The translations under genes were made by a program, and so were the position numbers. From Vibrio sp. D404a (GTDB lineage Bacteria > Pseudomonadota > Gammaproteobacteria > Enterobacterales > Vibrionaceae), in contig NZ_JAHGAJ010000046.1 in assembly GCF_030248535.1 (NCBI RefSeq), positions 1-64,000 on the forward strand: DNA of 64,000 nucleotides, read 5' to 3'. Below are positions 8,725-18,663 of this stretch, in pieces. The notes under the pieces were generated by a model that saw only the letters and a program-made list of their open reading frames with translations, was not told the DNA's origin and ran no database searches. Position 1 is the first letter of the stretch; each line of letters opens with the position of its first letter.

Positions 8725-10419
8725 ATGACGGAACATCACAATAGCGACCCTCGCCTAGATACCTCACGTGAGATTCGCGCTCCGCATGGTACGACACTGC
8801 GTACTAAGTCTTGGCTGACAGAAGCGCCACTACGTATGTTAATGAACAACCTAGCCCCAGATGTCGCTGAGCACCCTCACTCACTGGTTGTATACGGTGG
8901 TATTGGTCGCGCTGCTCGCGACTGGAAATGCTTCGATACTATTGTTGAAGTACTAGAGCGCCTAGAAGACGACCAAACCCTATTGGTACAATCAGGCAAA
9001 CCCGTAGGCGTTTTCCCAACTCACAAAGACGCACCACGAGTATTGATTGCAAACTCAAACATAGTTCCTCACTGGGCGAACTGGGAGCACTTTAACGAAC
9101 TCGATAAACAAGGTTTGATGATGTACGGCCAAATGACCGCAGGTAGCTGGATCTACATCGGCTCACAAGGCATTGTTCAAGGTACTTACGAAACCTTCGT
9201 TGCAATGGCTAAGCAGCACTTCAATGGTGATGCAAAAGGACGCTGGATCCTAACAGGCGGTCTTGGTGGCATGGGAGGCGCTCAACCTCTAGCGGCAACC
9301 ATGGCAGGTTTCTCTATGATCGCAGTTGAGTGTGATGAATCTCGTATTGATTACCGCCTACGCACTGGCTATGTCGACAAGAAAGCTACCAGCCTAGATG
9401 AAGCGATGGCGATCATTACAGAATCTGAAACACCCGTGTCTGTTGGCCTACTTGGTAACGCAGCGGATGTATTCCCTGAGCTTGTAGAACGCAACATCAC
9501 ACCGGATGCAGTAACAGACCAAACCTCCGCTCACGACCCTCTCAATGGCTACCTACCTCAAGGTTGGTCAATGGAGAAAGCAGCGGAAGAGCGCTTAGCC
9601 GATGAAGCGAAAGTAGTCAAAGCAGCGAAGCAGTCAATGGCAATCCAAGTGCAAGCGATGCTAGATCTACAAGCACGAGGCGCAGCAACTGTGGACTATG
9701 GTAACAACATCCGTCAAATGGCACTGGAAGAAGGCGTAGAAAACGCATTCGATTTCCCGGGTTTTGTTCCACAATACATTCGACCTTTATTCTGTGAAGG
9801 TATTGGTCCATTCCGTTGGGCTGCACTGTCTGGTGATCCAGAAGATATCTACAAAACCGATCAGAAAGTAAAAGAGCTGATTCCTGATAACCCACACCTT
9901 CACAACTGGCTAGATATGGCTCGTGAGCGCATTCAGTTCCAAGGTTTGCCTGCTCGTATCTGTTGGGTTGGATTGAAAGACCGTGAACGTTTAGGTCAAG
10001 CGTTCAACGAAATGGTTAAAAATGGCGAACTAAAAGCACCAGTCGTTATTGGTCGTGACCACCTAGATTCTGGCTCAGTAGCCAGCCCTAACCGTGAAAC
10101 AGAAAGCATGATGGATGGCTCTGATGCTGTATCAGATTGGCCGCTACTCAATGCACTGTTGAACACAGCTGGCGGCGCAACGTGGGTTTCTCTACACCAC
10201 GGTGGCGGTGTTGGTATGGGCTTCTCGCAGCACTCAGGTATGGTGATCTGTTGTGATGGTAGTGATGATGCGTCTCGTCGTATCGCTCGCGTGCTACACA
10301 ACGACCCAGCAACCGGCGTAATGCGACACGCCGATGCAGGTTACGACATTGCTAAGCAGTGCGCGAAAGACCAAAAACTGGACCTACCGATGTTAAACGC
10401 TGAACTACGTAAGCTTTAG
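8725..10419 (+). CDS. hutU: Urocanate hydratase
   Basis: Adds water to urocanate to give imidazolone propionate, using tightly bound NAD+ as an electrophile. The 564-residue length is typical. GGIGRAARDW near the N terminus, the glycine-rich LTGGLGGMGGAQPLAA and the C-terminal HHGGGVGMGFSQHSGMVI segment are urocanase hallmarks. ATG 8725 follows TAAGGAAATCCAAC; the in-frame ATG-like start at 8644 lies inside hutG and is rejected. It is third gene of the operon, 44 bases after hutG and just before hutH. Confidence 0.97.
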   Translation: MTEHHNSDPRLDTSREIRAPHGTTLRTKSWLTEAPLRMLMNNLAPDVAEHPHSLVVYGGIGRAARDWKCFDTIVEVLERLEDDQTLLVQSGKPVGVFPTHKDAPRVLIANSNIVPHWANWEHFNELDKQGLMMYGQMTAGSWIYIGSQGIVQGTYETFVAMAKQHFNGDAKGRWILTGGLGGMGGAQPLAATMAGFSMIAVECDESRIDYRLRTGYVDKKATSLDEAMAIITESETPVSVGLLGNAADVFPELVERNITPDAVTDQTSAHDPLNGYLPQGWSMEKAAEERLADEAKVVKAAKQSMAIQVQAMLDLQARGAATVDYGNNIRQMALEEGVENAFDFPGFVPQYIRPLFCEGIGPFRWAALSGDPEDIYKTDQKVKELIPDNPHLHNWLDMARERIQFQGLPARICWVGLKDRERLGQAFNEMVKNGELKAPVVIGRDHLDSGSVASPNRETESMMDGSDAVSDWPLLNALLNTAGGATWVSLHHGGGVGMGFSQHSGMVICCDGSDDASRRIARVLHNDPATGVMRHADAGYDIAKQCAKDQKLDLPMLNAELRKL

Positions 10420-10433
10420 GAGTGAGAGAAGAT

Positions 10434-11966
10434 ATGTTGAACCTATTACTAAAACCGGGGCAACTTGGCCTATCCGAGCTTCGTAAAATCAGCCGCAGCC
10501 CTGTGAACCTATCACTGGATCCGGAAGCGGTTCCTGATATAGAGGCAAGCACTCAAGTCGTTGAGCAAGTGATCGCCGAAGATCGTACAGTTTACGGCAT
10601 CAACACTGGCTTTGGCTTACTCGCAAACACCAAAATCGCCCCTGAAGATTTAGAAGTACTGCAGAAAAGTATCGTGCTGTCTCATGCGGCAGGTATCGGC
10701 AAGTTCATGTCTGACGAGACCGTTCGTCTAATGATGGTACTGAAGATCAACAGCCTATCTCGTGGCTATTCGGGTATTCGTCTTAAAGTCATCAATGCAC
10801 TGATCGACCTAGTGAATGCGCAAGTATATCCTTGTGTACCACAGAAAGGCTCGGTTGGCGCTTCGGGTGATTTAGCACCATTAGCACATATGAGTACGGT
10901 TCTACTGGGTGAAGGTCAAGCACGTCACAATGGCAAGATCATTACCGGCTTAGAAGCAATGCAAATTGCAGGACTTGAGCCAATTACCCTCGCGCCAAAA
11001 GAAGGTTTAGCGCTACTGAACGGCACACAAGCGTCTACAGCATTCGCGCTAGAAGGTTTGTTTGCGGCAGAAGATCTATTCGCTTCAGCAACTGTATGTG
11101 GAGCGATGTCTGTTGAAGCAGCGCTTGGCAGTCGCAGACCATTCGACCCTCGAATCCACCGTGTTCGTGGCCATCGTGGACAAATGGACGCCGCACTGGC
11201 TTACCGTCATCTACTCGATCAAACGAGTGAAATTGGTGAGTCTCATACCTGTTGTGAAAAGGTTCAAGACCCATATTCACTGCGTTGTCAGCCTCAAGTG
11301 ATGGGCGCGTGTTTACAACAGATCAGAAACGCGGCAGAGATCCTAAAGATTGAAGCAAACTCTGTGTCTGATAACCCGCTGGTTTTCGCTGACGATGGCG
11401 ACATCATTTCTGGTGGTAACTTCCACGCAGAACCTGTGGCAATGGCAGCAGATAATTTAGCGCTGGCTATTGCTGAAATCGGTAGCTTGTCAGAGCGCCG
11501 CATGGCTCTGCTTATCGATAGCGCACTGAGCAAACTGCCACCATTCTTGGTCGATAACGGTGGTGTAAACTCAGGCTTTATGATTGCTCAGGTAACTTCT
11601 GCAGCGCTAGCGAGTGAAAACAAAACGCTTGCTCACCCTGCGTCAGTTGATAGCTTACCAACGTCTGCAAACCAAGAGGACCACGTATCAATGGCAACGT
11701 TCGCAGGTCGACGCTTACGTGACATGGCCGAAAACACCCGTGGCATTCTTGCGGTTGAATATTTATCAGCAGCGCAAGGGCTTGATTTCCGAGCACCAAA
11801 CAAGTCCTCAGCTAAAGTCGAAGAAGCGAAACAGATCCTGCGAGAGAAAGTCAGCTTCTATGACAAAGACCGTTACTTTTCGCCAGACATCGAACAAGCG
11901 AACTTGCTGCTTAAGCTATCCGTGCACAATCATCTGATGCCTGACGGTATTCTGTGTAGCTTTTAG
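10434..11966 (+). CDS. hutH: Histidine ammonia-lyase
   Basis: Removes ammonia from L-histidine to give trans-urocanate, the committed step and the source of the inducer that HutC senses. The 510-residue protein contains GSVGASGDLAPLAHM; Ala143-Ser144-Gly145 cyclise to the MIO electrophile. Further family blocks are YGINTGFGLL and NQEDHVSMA. ATG 10434 (MLNLLLKPGQL) aligns with Vibrio homologues and is preferred over GTG 10422, which abuts its AGGAG with no spacing. It is last in the operon, 14 bases after hutU; the hairpin about 45 bases downstream lacks a T-tract. Confidence 0.97.
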   Translation: MLNLLLKPGQLGLSELRKISRSPVNLSLDPEAVPDIEASTQVVEQVIAEDRTVYGINTGFGLLANTKIAPEDLEVLQKSIVLSHAAGIGKFMSDETVRLMMVLKINSLSRGYSGIRLKVINALIDLVNAQVYPCVPQKGSVGASGDLAPLAHMSTVLLGEGQARHNGKIITGLEAMQIAGLEPITLAPKEGLALLNGTQASTAFALEGLFAAEDLFASATVCGAMSVEAALGSRRPFDPRIHRVRGHRGQMDAALAYRHLLDQTSEIGESHTCCEKVQDPYSLRCQPQVMGACLQQIRNAAEILKIEANSVSDNPLVFADDGDIISGGNFHAEPVAMAADNLALAIAEIGSLSERRMALLIDSALSKLPPFLVDNGGVNSGFMIAQVTSAALASENKTLAHPASVDSLPTSANQEDHVSMATFAGRRLRDMAENTRGILAVEYLSAAQGLDFRAPNKSSAKVEEAKQILREKVSFYDKDRYFSPDIEQANLLLKLSVHNHLMPDGILCSF

Positions 11967-12194
11967 TTAGCAATATCCTAAGTTGAGAATATCTCTACTT
12001 AATCGATCAACCTGCACTTCATCGCTCAGAAATGGAGTGCAGGTATCGCCATACAGTAGTTCACCTTCCCAAACCCCTCCTACCATTCACATCACAAATA
12101 ACTAAACCAAGATCACATAACAACCGCGTTACCATTCCGTAGCATATGAACACAGTCACTAACTGGATAGACCATTAGATTCGAATTAGTCCGT

Positions 12195-12200
12195 TATAAT
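12195..12200 (+). promoter_or_regulatory. Probable -10 element for the DUF3581 gene
   Basis: A perfect TATAAT lies 32 bases before the chosen ATG of the next gene. No good -35 hexamer is visible at 16-18 bases, so the promoter may need an activator. Confidence 0.4.
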
Positions 12201-12231
12201 CGCCGCAGTTTTGATAATGAATAGCGGTATT

Positions 12232-12957
12232 ATGTTTCTAACACCATACGTTTCTACTGAAGAAAACAAATTTCAATTCACTCGTGAACAAGCTAGCCAC
12301 TTTGCAAAAAAGGTTGCTGGTGATTTCAACCCAATTCACGATGAAGACAACAAGCGCTTCTGTGTACCTGGCGACCTATTGTTTGCGGTTCTACTGCAAA
12401 AGCAAGGCATCAGCCAAAAGATGCGTTTTGATTTTTCAGGCATGGTAAGCGATGGCATTGCATTAGATGTAGAAAACAAGTGCGATAAAGAGAGTGCTGT
12501 TGTTGATGAGAAAGGCAAAGAGTACCTACACATGACATGTGAAGGTGAAACAAGCCAAGATCAAGCATTCATCGAGCATGTCGTGACTAACTACGTTCAG
12601 TTCTCTGGCATGAACTTCCCGCACATCATGGTTCCTCTTATGGAAGAGCAACAAATGATGATCAACTGCCAGCGACCACTGGTCATCTATGAAAGCATGG
12701 AAGTTGAATTCTCTCGCCTAGACCTGACTCACCCAGAAGTGGCATTCTCTGGCGCGACATTCGATGTTGAAGGTAAGCGTGGTGTCGTAACCCTTAACTT
12801 CGATTTCAAAGAAGACGGTGAAATTGTAGGTAAAGGCGTGAAGCGCATGGTTGCAAGCGGCCTTAAGCCATACGACCAAGCATCAGTGGACGACCTAGTA
12901 AACCGCTTTAACGAGCGCAAAGATATGTTTCTAGCACAGTTCGCTGCAGCCGCTTAA
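12232..12957 (+). CDS. DUF3581-family protein
   Basis: A 241-residue soluble protein starting MFLTPYVSTEENKFQFTREQ and containing GDFNPIHDEDNKRFCVPGDLLFAVLL, the signature region of DUF3581. The FNPIH and PGDLL pattern is reminiscent of hotdog-fold dehydratases (MaoC-like), so a role in acyl-CoA or acyl-ACP binding is conceivable but unproven. No signal peptide or membrane segment is present. ATG 12232 is the best start; upstream TTG 12211 and ATG 12217 have no ribosome-binding site. It is monocistronic, with a strong terminator after it. Confidence 0.75.
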   Translation: MFLTPYVSTEENKFQFTREQASHFAKKVAGDFNPIHDEDNKRFCVPGDLLFAVLLQKQGISQKMRFDFSGMVSDGIALDVENKCDKESAVVDEKGKEYLHMTCEGETSQDQAFIEHVVTNYVQFSGMNFPHIMVPLMEEQQMMINCQRPLVIYESMEVEFSRLDLTHPEVAFSGATFDVEGKRGVVTLNFDFKEDGEIVGKGVKRMVASGLKPYDQASVDDLVNRFNERKDMFLAQFAAAA

Positions 12958-13017
12958 TGACTCAAACAGCTCTTTAGCACATAGCGGTCGTAAAAAATTA
13001 AGCGATAGCAAAAATTA

Positions 13018-13049
13018 TAAAGCCCAGCCTGAAGTAAGCTGGGCTTTTT
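13018..13049 (+). terminator. Terminator of the DUF3581 gene
   Basis: AGCCCAGC (13021-13028) pairs with GCTGGGCT (13038-13045) and is followed by TTTTT on the plus strand. It is a strong intrinsic terminator. Confidence 0.9.
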
Positions 13050-13086
13050 GATGTCTGCAACTTAATGATCGAAGTATAAGGTTTAA

Positions 13087-13117
13087 ACAAAAAGAGCTTC
13101 ACAATACGAAGCTCTTT
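13087..13117 (-). terminator. Terminator of the VesB-like protease gene
   Basis: AAAGAGCTTC (13091-13100) pairs with GAAGCTCTTT (13108-13117). On the minus strand the stem runs into TTTTTG, 20 bases beyond the protease stop codon. Confidence 0.85.
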
Positions 13118-13136
13118 AAATCAAAACACTGGGAAA

Positions 13137-14750
13137 TTAGTGGCGCTTTCTCATCAAGCCAGCACCTGCCAATAGTAGAAGCCAGTGCCAACCTAGTGAA
13201 CCGCCGCCACCGCCGCTACCTGACTTAGCGACGTTATTTCCACTCAAGTTAGAGCCAACAACGTCGCTACTGTGCCTTAGGTTGCTAAATCTAATTTCAT
13301 CGTTTCCTGCTGATTGAGAATTATCTTTTACATAGAGAATTTCTAAGCTATTTCCCGTTTCGCGAACCATAGGTACCGATACTGTCCCAGACACAATGCC
13401 AGAGTTAAAGTAAGCAAGCTTCCCATTTGTCAAAATAACTACTTCGTCATATCTCTCTTCTGTCGAAATATTTAAATCAAGTGTAACGCTCCCCTTAGGG
13501 ATACCATTAATACCTAAACGAGCAACTTGAGAATTGAACAGGAATGGGGAAACAATTTCATTGCCTTCTACTTTCCAAGTTCTGTTACTCACTATCTCAT
13601 CGTAAGGGATGGAAATAAGGTTCGCTGTTTGTTGATTAACAGGATTTCCCGCATTAACCTCCACAAGATTGGTTACCGTTTCAGATCCTGGTAAGTCAGT
13701 ATTAAACTCGATACCAAAAGAAGAATAGCCTACGGTCGCTAAGTTCTTTGTGATTTGGATTTCACAGCTTGCACCAATCTCCAGGCTGTTACAGCCATTA
13801 CTCGTAATTTGAGAACCGCTCACCGGATTAACACCTGAAAAGACAATTGTCTGATCGCTAAAGTTATCAAACTTGAACGTATGACTTAATTGACCAACAG
13901 GACGCATGTGTAGGTGCTCACGAGAGCGATAACTAAAGCCTCTTGTCATATCAGCAACCCATGACTCAAAGTGACCTACGTTCGCATAGACACCATAAGC
14001 GTTTGCCTGAGCACAACCCTCACCCCAACTGACAACGCCAAGTTGTTCAAAGGTGCCATTTGTCTCAACAACAATCGGACCACCGCTATCCCCTTGGCAA
14101 GAGTCTTTACCACCATTCACAAAGCCGGCACAAAATGCGTCATCACCAATTTTTTCGTAGTTTGGGTTGATGGAACGATCAATGCTTTTACAGACTTCTT
14201 GATTAACGAGCGGTACATCCACTTGATAGAGATGGTTACTATTGGCGAAGTTACTCGATGTGTCCTGATCACCCCACCCCATCACCGTGAGGTTTTGACC
14301 GTCATTTAAATTCCAACGTAGGTGACTATCTGCCAGAGAAACAGCTTTTTCTTGGGGAATCTCGGTTAGCTCAATGATAGCAATATCATTGCTCATCCCA
14401 ACTTGGCCATATTGAGCATGAATATAAATATTCTTCACGCCATAACGATGATCTTGCACTTCATTGGAAGATAGATCTGATACGCCGATGACTACTTCTA
14501 CATCTTCTGCGTTTTCATCTTCCACACAGTGTGCTGCAGTTAGCACATAGCGCTCACCAATGTAGCTTGCACCACAAAACTGGCTTTTATAAGCATCCAG
14601 GTTTTTGGTTACGAGTGCAGCCATAAAAGGCCAGCTACTTGCGTCAGCTACCTCACCATTAATGATTCGAGAAGAGACATCAGCGATCGCTGGCGTCGAA
14701 GACAAACATGCCAATCCAATAACAGCGGATAGCAACTTAGTCTGTTTCAT
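13137..14750 (-). CDS. vesB: Secreted trypsin-like serine protease with GlyGly-CTERM (VesB-like)
   Basis: A 537-residue protein. A signal peptide (1-23) is followed by the activation site R28-IINGE, where cleavage would free the new N terminus. The S1 protease domain runs to about 255 with catalytic His74 (TAAHC), Asp122 (NDIAI) and Ser222 (GDSGGP); Asp216 at the base of the S1 pocket predicts cleavage after Arg/Lys. A beta-rich region of about 240 residues follows. The tail is a glycine stretch (SGSGGGGGS), one hydrophobic helix and RKRH, a GlyGly-CTERM sorting signal processed by rhombosortase in type II-secreting bacteria. Its position next to hut parallels V. cholerae vesB (VC1200). It is monocistronic. 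Confidence 0.88.
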   Translation of the reverse strand: MKQTKLLSAVIGLACLSSTPAIADVSSRIINGEVADASSWPFMAALVTKNLDAYKSQFCGASYIGERYVLTAAHCVEDENAEDVEVVIGVSDLSSNEVQDHRYGVKNIYIHAQYGQVGMSNDIAIIELTEIPQEKAVSLADSHLRWNLNDGQNLTVMGWGDQDTSSNFANSNHLYQVDVPLVNQEVCKSIDRSINPNYEKIGDDAFCAGFVNGGKDSCQGDSGGPIVVETNGTFEQLGVVSWGEGCAQANAYGVYANVGHFESWVADMTRGFSYRSREHLHMRPVGQLSHTFKFDNFSDQTIVFSGVNPVSGSQITSNGCNSLEIGASCEIQITKNLATVGYSSFGIEFNTDLPGSETVTNLVEVNAGNPVNQQTANLISIPYDEIVSNRTWKVEGNEIVSPFLFNSQVARLGINGIPKGSVTLDLNISTEERYDEVVILTNGKLAYFNSGIVSGTVSVPMVRETGNSLEILYVKDNSQSAGNDEIRFSNLRHSSDVVGSNLSGNNVAKSGSGGGGGSLGWHWLLLLAGAGLMRKRH

Positions 14751-14886
14751 ATTTGTACCTAGCCTTTATTACTTCTAATAGTCGGCGCAGGCTAATTTAT
14801 AAATTAAACATATGAAACATGAGTTTTGTATTTTTGTGACGTACATATTATTATGAAAACAATTATCATTTACATCAGTATGAAAA

Positions 14887-15348
14887 TTAAACCCATCGAC
14901 GAACTTTCTGTTTGTAATCAACGTATTCGGCACCGAATAGCGATTCCAAAGCTTGCTCTTCAGGAAGGATTTGAAAGCGGTTCATATAGATCACAAATAG
15001 AAAGCTGAGTGATAGGCTGAATAGATTTTGAAGGTAGTATCCGAAACAAAAAAGCAGAATGAAGAGCGCGAGATACATTGGATTTCTGCTGTAGCCAAAG
15101 ATGCCTGAATCGACCACTAGAGAGGCAGTGTCGACTTTGATTGGATTTACTGTTGTTTTGCGTTTTTTGAACTCCCAAACCGCAGAAACACCAATTACAC
15201 CACTGACAACTACTCCCAGTACGGATACGAGTTGATGGTAAGGAACAGGAAACGAAGCAAATGTCAGGCTATTCGCTAGCCAGTACGACAACAATAGAAT
15301 TACAACAAACAGCGCGAGCGGTGGTACTTTTAATTCCAAGAACTTCAT
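14887..15348 (-). CDS. ICMT-like integral membrane methyltransferase
   Basis: A 153-residue, very hydrophobic protein with about four membrane helices. The C-terminal half shows GIFGYSRNPMYLAL and PEEQALESLFGAEYVDYKQ, the conserved SAM-binding and catalytic region of the isoprenylcysteine carboxyl methyltransferase / phospholipid methyltransferase family. Bacteria generally lack prenylated proteins of the eukaryotic type, so the substrate is unknown; a lipid or small isoprenoid acid is a guess. AAGGAAGGCT precedes the ATG. It lies between two minus-strand genes; the ydiJ terminator separates it from the upstream gene. Confidence 0.8.
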   Translation of the reverse strand: MKFLELKVPPLALFVVILLLSYWLANSLTFASFPVPYHQLVSVLGVVVSGVIGVSAVWEFKKRKTTVNPIKVDTASLVVDSGIFGYSRNPMYLALFILLFCFGYYLQNLFSLSLSFLFVIYMNRFQILPEEQALESLFGAEYVDYKQKVRRWV

Positions 15349-15376
15349 AGCCTTCCTTATGCGACATTGAGATATT

Positions 15377-15400
15377 AAAAAGCCCAGTCATTGCTGGGCT
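15377..15400 (-). terminator. Terminator of the YdiJ-type dehydrogenase gene
   Basis: AGCCCAG (15381-15387) pairs with CTGGGCT (15394-15400). Read on the minus strand it ends in TTTTT, eight bases past the stop codon. Confidence 0.88.
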
Positions 15401-15407
15401 TCATCAT

Positions 15408-18400
15408 TTATATCAATCTTTCAAGCGCTTGCAGTGGGTGAGCAAGTTTCTCTCCCTCGAAACGCTTAACCTGACTCCTACAAGAGTACCCTGTTGCGAG
15501 GCATCGATCTTTAGGAAGATCTTGAATTTGTGGCTTCCAACTCAATCCATAGATATCTTTCGACATTTGTAGCTTGTCTACTTCATGACCAAAGGTACCC
15601 GCCATACCACAACAACCAACAGGCACTGTTGTTAAACCGGCACCGAAGTGAGCGAATATTGCGCCCCACTCTTTCTCAGCGTTTGGCATCTTGGTCTTTT
15701 CGGTACAGTGAGCGAAGAGATACCACATCTCTTGACTAGACTCACGAGTAGCAAAATCCTCAAGACGTGGCAGCATCCACTCATGCACAGTAAGAACATC
15801 GAAGTCACCACGTTTGTTACCGAGTACTTCTAGATATTCATCACGGTAACAAAGTACCAAAGCAGGATCGACACCCACTAGCGGAATACCAATATCAGCG
15901 ATCAGCGATAGAAAATCAGCCGTTGATTTGGCGTTCTTAGCAAATCGACTCAAAAAGCCCTTAATATGCTGAGCCTTACCATTTGGTTTGAATGGCAACA
16001 CAACCGGCGTCTTACCGAGCTTGATAAGTAACGAGACAAAGTCTTCAACCACTTCTGCATCGTAGTAACTGGTAAATGGGTCTTGAACAATCAGAACGTG
16101 CTGTTGTTTCTGCTCCTTTGACAGCCCCTCTAGGTACTGCAAGTCAAAAGCCTTGAGCTGTTTTCCTGCCAATCGCTTATCTAGAGTAGGCACTGACATC
16201 AACGGTGCATCAACATAACCCACCGTTTTCGCTGTCGCACTTTGCACCCACTTCTGAGACAGAGCCGCATTGACAACTTTTGGCGCTTTCGCCATCAGCG
16301 GCAACATGGTTTCAATGTTCGCCACCAAGTAGTCTTTCGCCGGACGTTGATAACGAGAGTAGTAGATATTTAAGAAGCGAGAGCGGAAGCTCGGAACGTC
16401 AACTTTAATCGGACACTGACTCGCACACGCTTTACAAGCAAGACAGCCATTCATCGCTTCGTGCACTTCATGAGAGAAGTCGTATTCGTGACGCTTGTTA
16501 AGTGAGTTACGAACGCGCTCAATCATAGTTTTCACAGGCGTTGAATCATTTAGTGCTTGTTGCTCTAGATCGAGGATATCAACACCTTGCTCAGTCAACT
16601 GACGCAACCATTCACGCACTAAACCTGCACGGCCTTTCGGAGAGTGACGACGATCAGCGGTAACTTTCATCGAAGGACACATTGGCGAGCTGGTGTCGTA
16701 GTTAAAACATAAGCCGTTACCGTTACATTCCATCGCTTGTTTAAAGCTGTCGCGCACCTGCACATCAATTTGACGGTCGTAATAGCCACGTTTGGTGTCA
16801 GTGACTTTTACTAGCTCTGCATCACTATCAAGCGGCGTACAGATCTTACCCGGGTTCATCTTATTGTGCGGATCAAATGCTGCTTTTACGCGACGAAGCT
16901 CAGTGAATAGCTCCTGACCAAAGAAGTCTGGGCCATATTCAGAGCGGAAACCCTTACCGTGCTCACCCCACATCAAGCCGCCATATTTAGCCACCAGCTT
17001 AACAACCTCGTCTGAGATTTCATGCATTAAGGCTTCTTGCTTTGGATCGCACAGATCAAGAGCTGGACGGACGTGAAGAACACCGGCATCGACGTGACCA
17101 AACATACCGTAATTGAGAGACTTAGCATCAAGCAGTTCGCGGAACTCAACAATGAAGTCAGCCAAGTTTTCAGGTGGAACACAGGTATCTTCAGCAAAAG
17201 CAACCGGCTTTGCACGACCTTTGGCAGCGCCAAGAAGTCCAACGGCTTTCTTACGCATGTTGTAAATACGGCCAATGCTTGCTAGGTCACTGCACACTTG
17301 GAAACCGATAATACCCGCCTCTTCAGCTTCTAGCATTTGGTTCAAGCGCTCAGTTAAAGCGTTCACTTGCGCTTCAACCTCTGCTTCGTCTTGGCCGGCA
17401 AACTCAACCATGTTAATGCCAAGCATCTCTTTGTTCGGCACGTCGGTAAGCAAATCGCTTACTGTATGCCAAACAATGTCTTGCTTCGCCAAGTTCAGAA
17501 CACGCGAATCAACAGTTTCTACCGATAGTGCTTTCGCTTCAACCATAAAGGGAGCGTTACGTAGCGCCGAATCGAACGAGTTGTACTTAACGTTAACTAA
17601 GGTGCGAGCTTTAGGGATTGGCGTGAGGTTGAGCTTCGCCTCAGTAATAAAAGCCAATGAGCCTTCTGCACCACAAAGCACACGAGTGATATCAAAACGA
17701 TCGTTTTCATCGTCTAGTGCATTTTTCAGGTCGTACCCCGTAAGAAAGCGGTTTAATGGTGGGAATTTCTCTAAGATTTGCGCACGTTTTTCACGACAAA
17801 CAGACTCAGTGACCTCTAACGCCTTATGAGCGAACTCACCAACGTTAGGTAACCCATTAGAAAGGTCTGACTCCAAAACCGAGCCATCAGCAAACACCGC
17901 TTGCAGTGAAAGAACATGGTCGGAAGTTTTGCCATATTTCAACGAGCCTTGACCTGAAGCATCCGTGTTAATCATGCCGCCTAGCGTAGCGCGGTTACTG
18001 GTAGAGAGATCAGGAGAGAAAAAGTAACCATATGGACGAACCGCATCGTTAAGCTGATCTTTTACGATACCAGCTTGAACACGAACCCAGCCCTCTTTTT
18101 CGTTCATCTCAATAACTTGATTCATGTAACGAGAAAGGTCGACGACGACCCCTTTAGTCAGGGATTGACCGTTAGTACCAGTACCGCCACCACGAGGGGA
18201 AAAAGTTACCCTTTCATACGTGGATTTCGCACTGATTTTTCCGACTAGAGAGACATCGTGGGTTGTTTTAGGGAGTACCACCGCTTGCGGCAACTGTTGA
18301 TAAACACTGTTATCGGTTGCGACGGCCAAACGGCTTGCGTAATGAGATTCGATGTCACCAGTAAAACCGGCCGCTTTTAACTCTTCTAAAAAGCGAACAA

Positions 18401-18443
18401 CAACTGGATCGACATCAGCATTGAGTTGAAGTCTTGGTAACAT
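15408..18443 (-). CDS. ydiJ: D-2-hydroxyglutarate dehydrogenase, YdiJ type (FAD/4Fe-4S)
   Basis: A 1011-residue fusion enzyme, close to E. coli YdiJ (1018). In order it has a PCMH-type FAD-binding domain (about 45-270, with PRGGGTGTNGQSLTKG), a FAD-linked oxidase C-terminal domain (to about 540, GMFGHVDAGVLHVRP), a ferredoxin-like region with CLACKACASQCP at about 665-677, and a C-terminal CCG-type domain (GCCGMAGTFGHE). E. coli YdiJ oxidises D-2-hydroxyglutarate to 2-oxoglutarate and passes electrons to an acceptor. That product arises as a side reaction of serine synthesis (SerA). AGGA precedes the ATG. It is monocistronic, with its own terminator. Confidence 0.9.
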   Translation of the reverse strand: MLPRLQLNADVDPVVVRFLEELKAAGFTGDIESHYASRLAVATDNSVYQQLPQAVVLPKTTHDVSLVGKISAKSTYERVTFSPRGGGTGTNGQSLTKGVVVDLSRYMNQVIEMNEKEGWVRVQAGIVKDQLNDAVRPYGYFFSPDLSTSNRATLGGMINTDASGQGSLKYGKTSDHVLSLQAVFADGSVLESDLSNGLPNVGEFAHKALEVTESVCREKRAQILEKFPPLNRFLTGYDLKNALDDENDRFDITRVLCGAEGSLAFITEAKLNLTPIPKARTLVNVKYNSFDSALRNAPFMVEAKALSVETVDSRVLNLAKQDIVWHTVSDLLTDVPNKEMLGINMVEFAGQDEAEVEAQVNALTERLNQMLEAEEAGIIGFQVCSDLASIGRIYNMRKKAVGLLGAAKGRAKPVAFAEDTCVPPENLADFIVEFRELLDAKSLNYGMFGHVDAGVLHVRPALDLCDPKQEALMHEISDEVVKLVAKYGGLMWGEHGKGFRSEYGPDFFGQELFTELRRVKAAFDPHNKMNPGKICTPLDSDAELVKVTDTKRGYYDRQIDVQVRDSFKQAMECNGNGLCFNYDTSSPMCPSMKVTADRRHSPKGRAGLVREWLRQLTEQGVDILDLEQQALNDSTPVKTMIERVRNSLNKRHEYDFSHEVHEAMNGCLACKACASQCPIKVDVPSFRSRFLNIYYSRYQRPAKDYLVANIETMLPLMAKAPKVVNAALSQKWVQSATAKTVGYVDAPLMSVPTLDKRLAGKQLKAFDLQYLEGLSKEQKQQHVLIVQDPFTSYYDAEVVEDFVSLLIKLGKTPVVLPFKPNGKAQHIKGFLSRFAKNAKSTADFLSLIADIGIPLVGVDPALVLCYRDEYLEVLGNKRGDFDVLTVHEWMLPRLEDFATRESSQEMWYLFAHCTEKTKMPNAEKEWGAIFAHFGAGLTTVPVGCCGMAGTFGHEVDKLQMSKDIYGLSWKPQIQDLPKDRCLATGYSCRSQVKRFEGEKLAHPLQALERLI

Positions 18444-18663
18444 TTGCTTCCTGCCCCTACTTCGCTGATCCTATCAGCATTGGGTTAAGTTAGAATTTTA
18501 ATAATTTTCTTTGAATTTCGTCACTTTACTACTAATAAGTTCATATAAAAAGGTGATCAAAAGAGAATCTCAATGCAAGAATGCAATAATAGTCACTTTT
18601 CTATTCTTTCAGTAGTAACATACTGGATATCGTTTTGTTAAAGATACCCATGAGCACAATATA

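Noticed and set aside
12011..12043. Hairpin after hutH as a terminator
   Set aside because: The stem is good (CCTGCACT with AGTGCAGG) but no T-tract follows, so it is not called an intrinsic terminator.
17275..17829. 184-codon open frame antisense to the YdiJ-type gene
   Set aside because: Its length is explained by codon bias of the dehydrogenase on the other strand; the protein is Ser-rich and has no family likeness.
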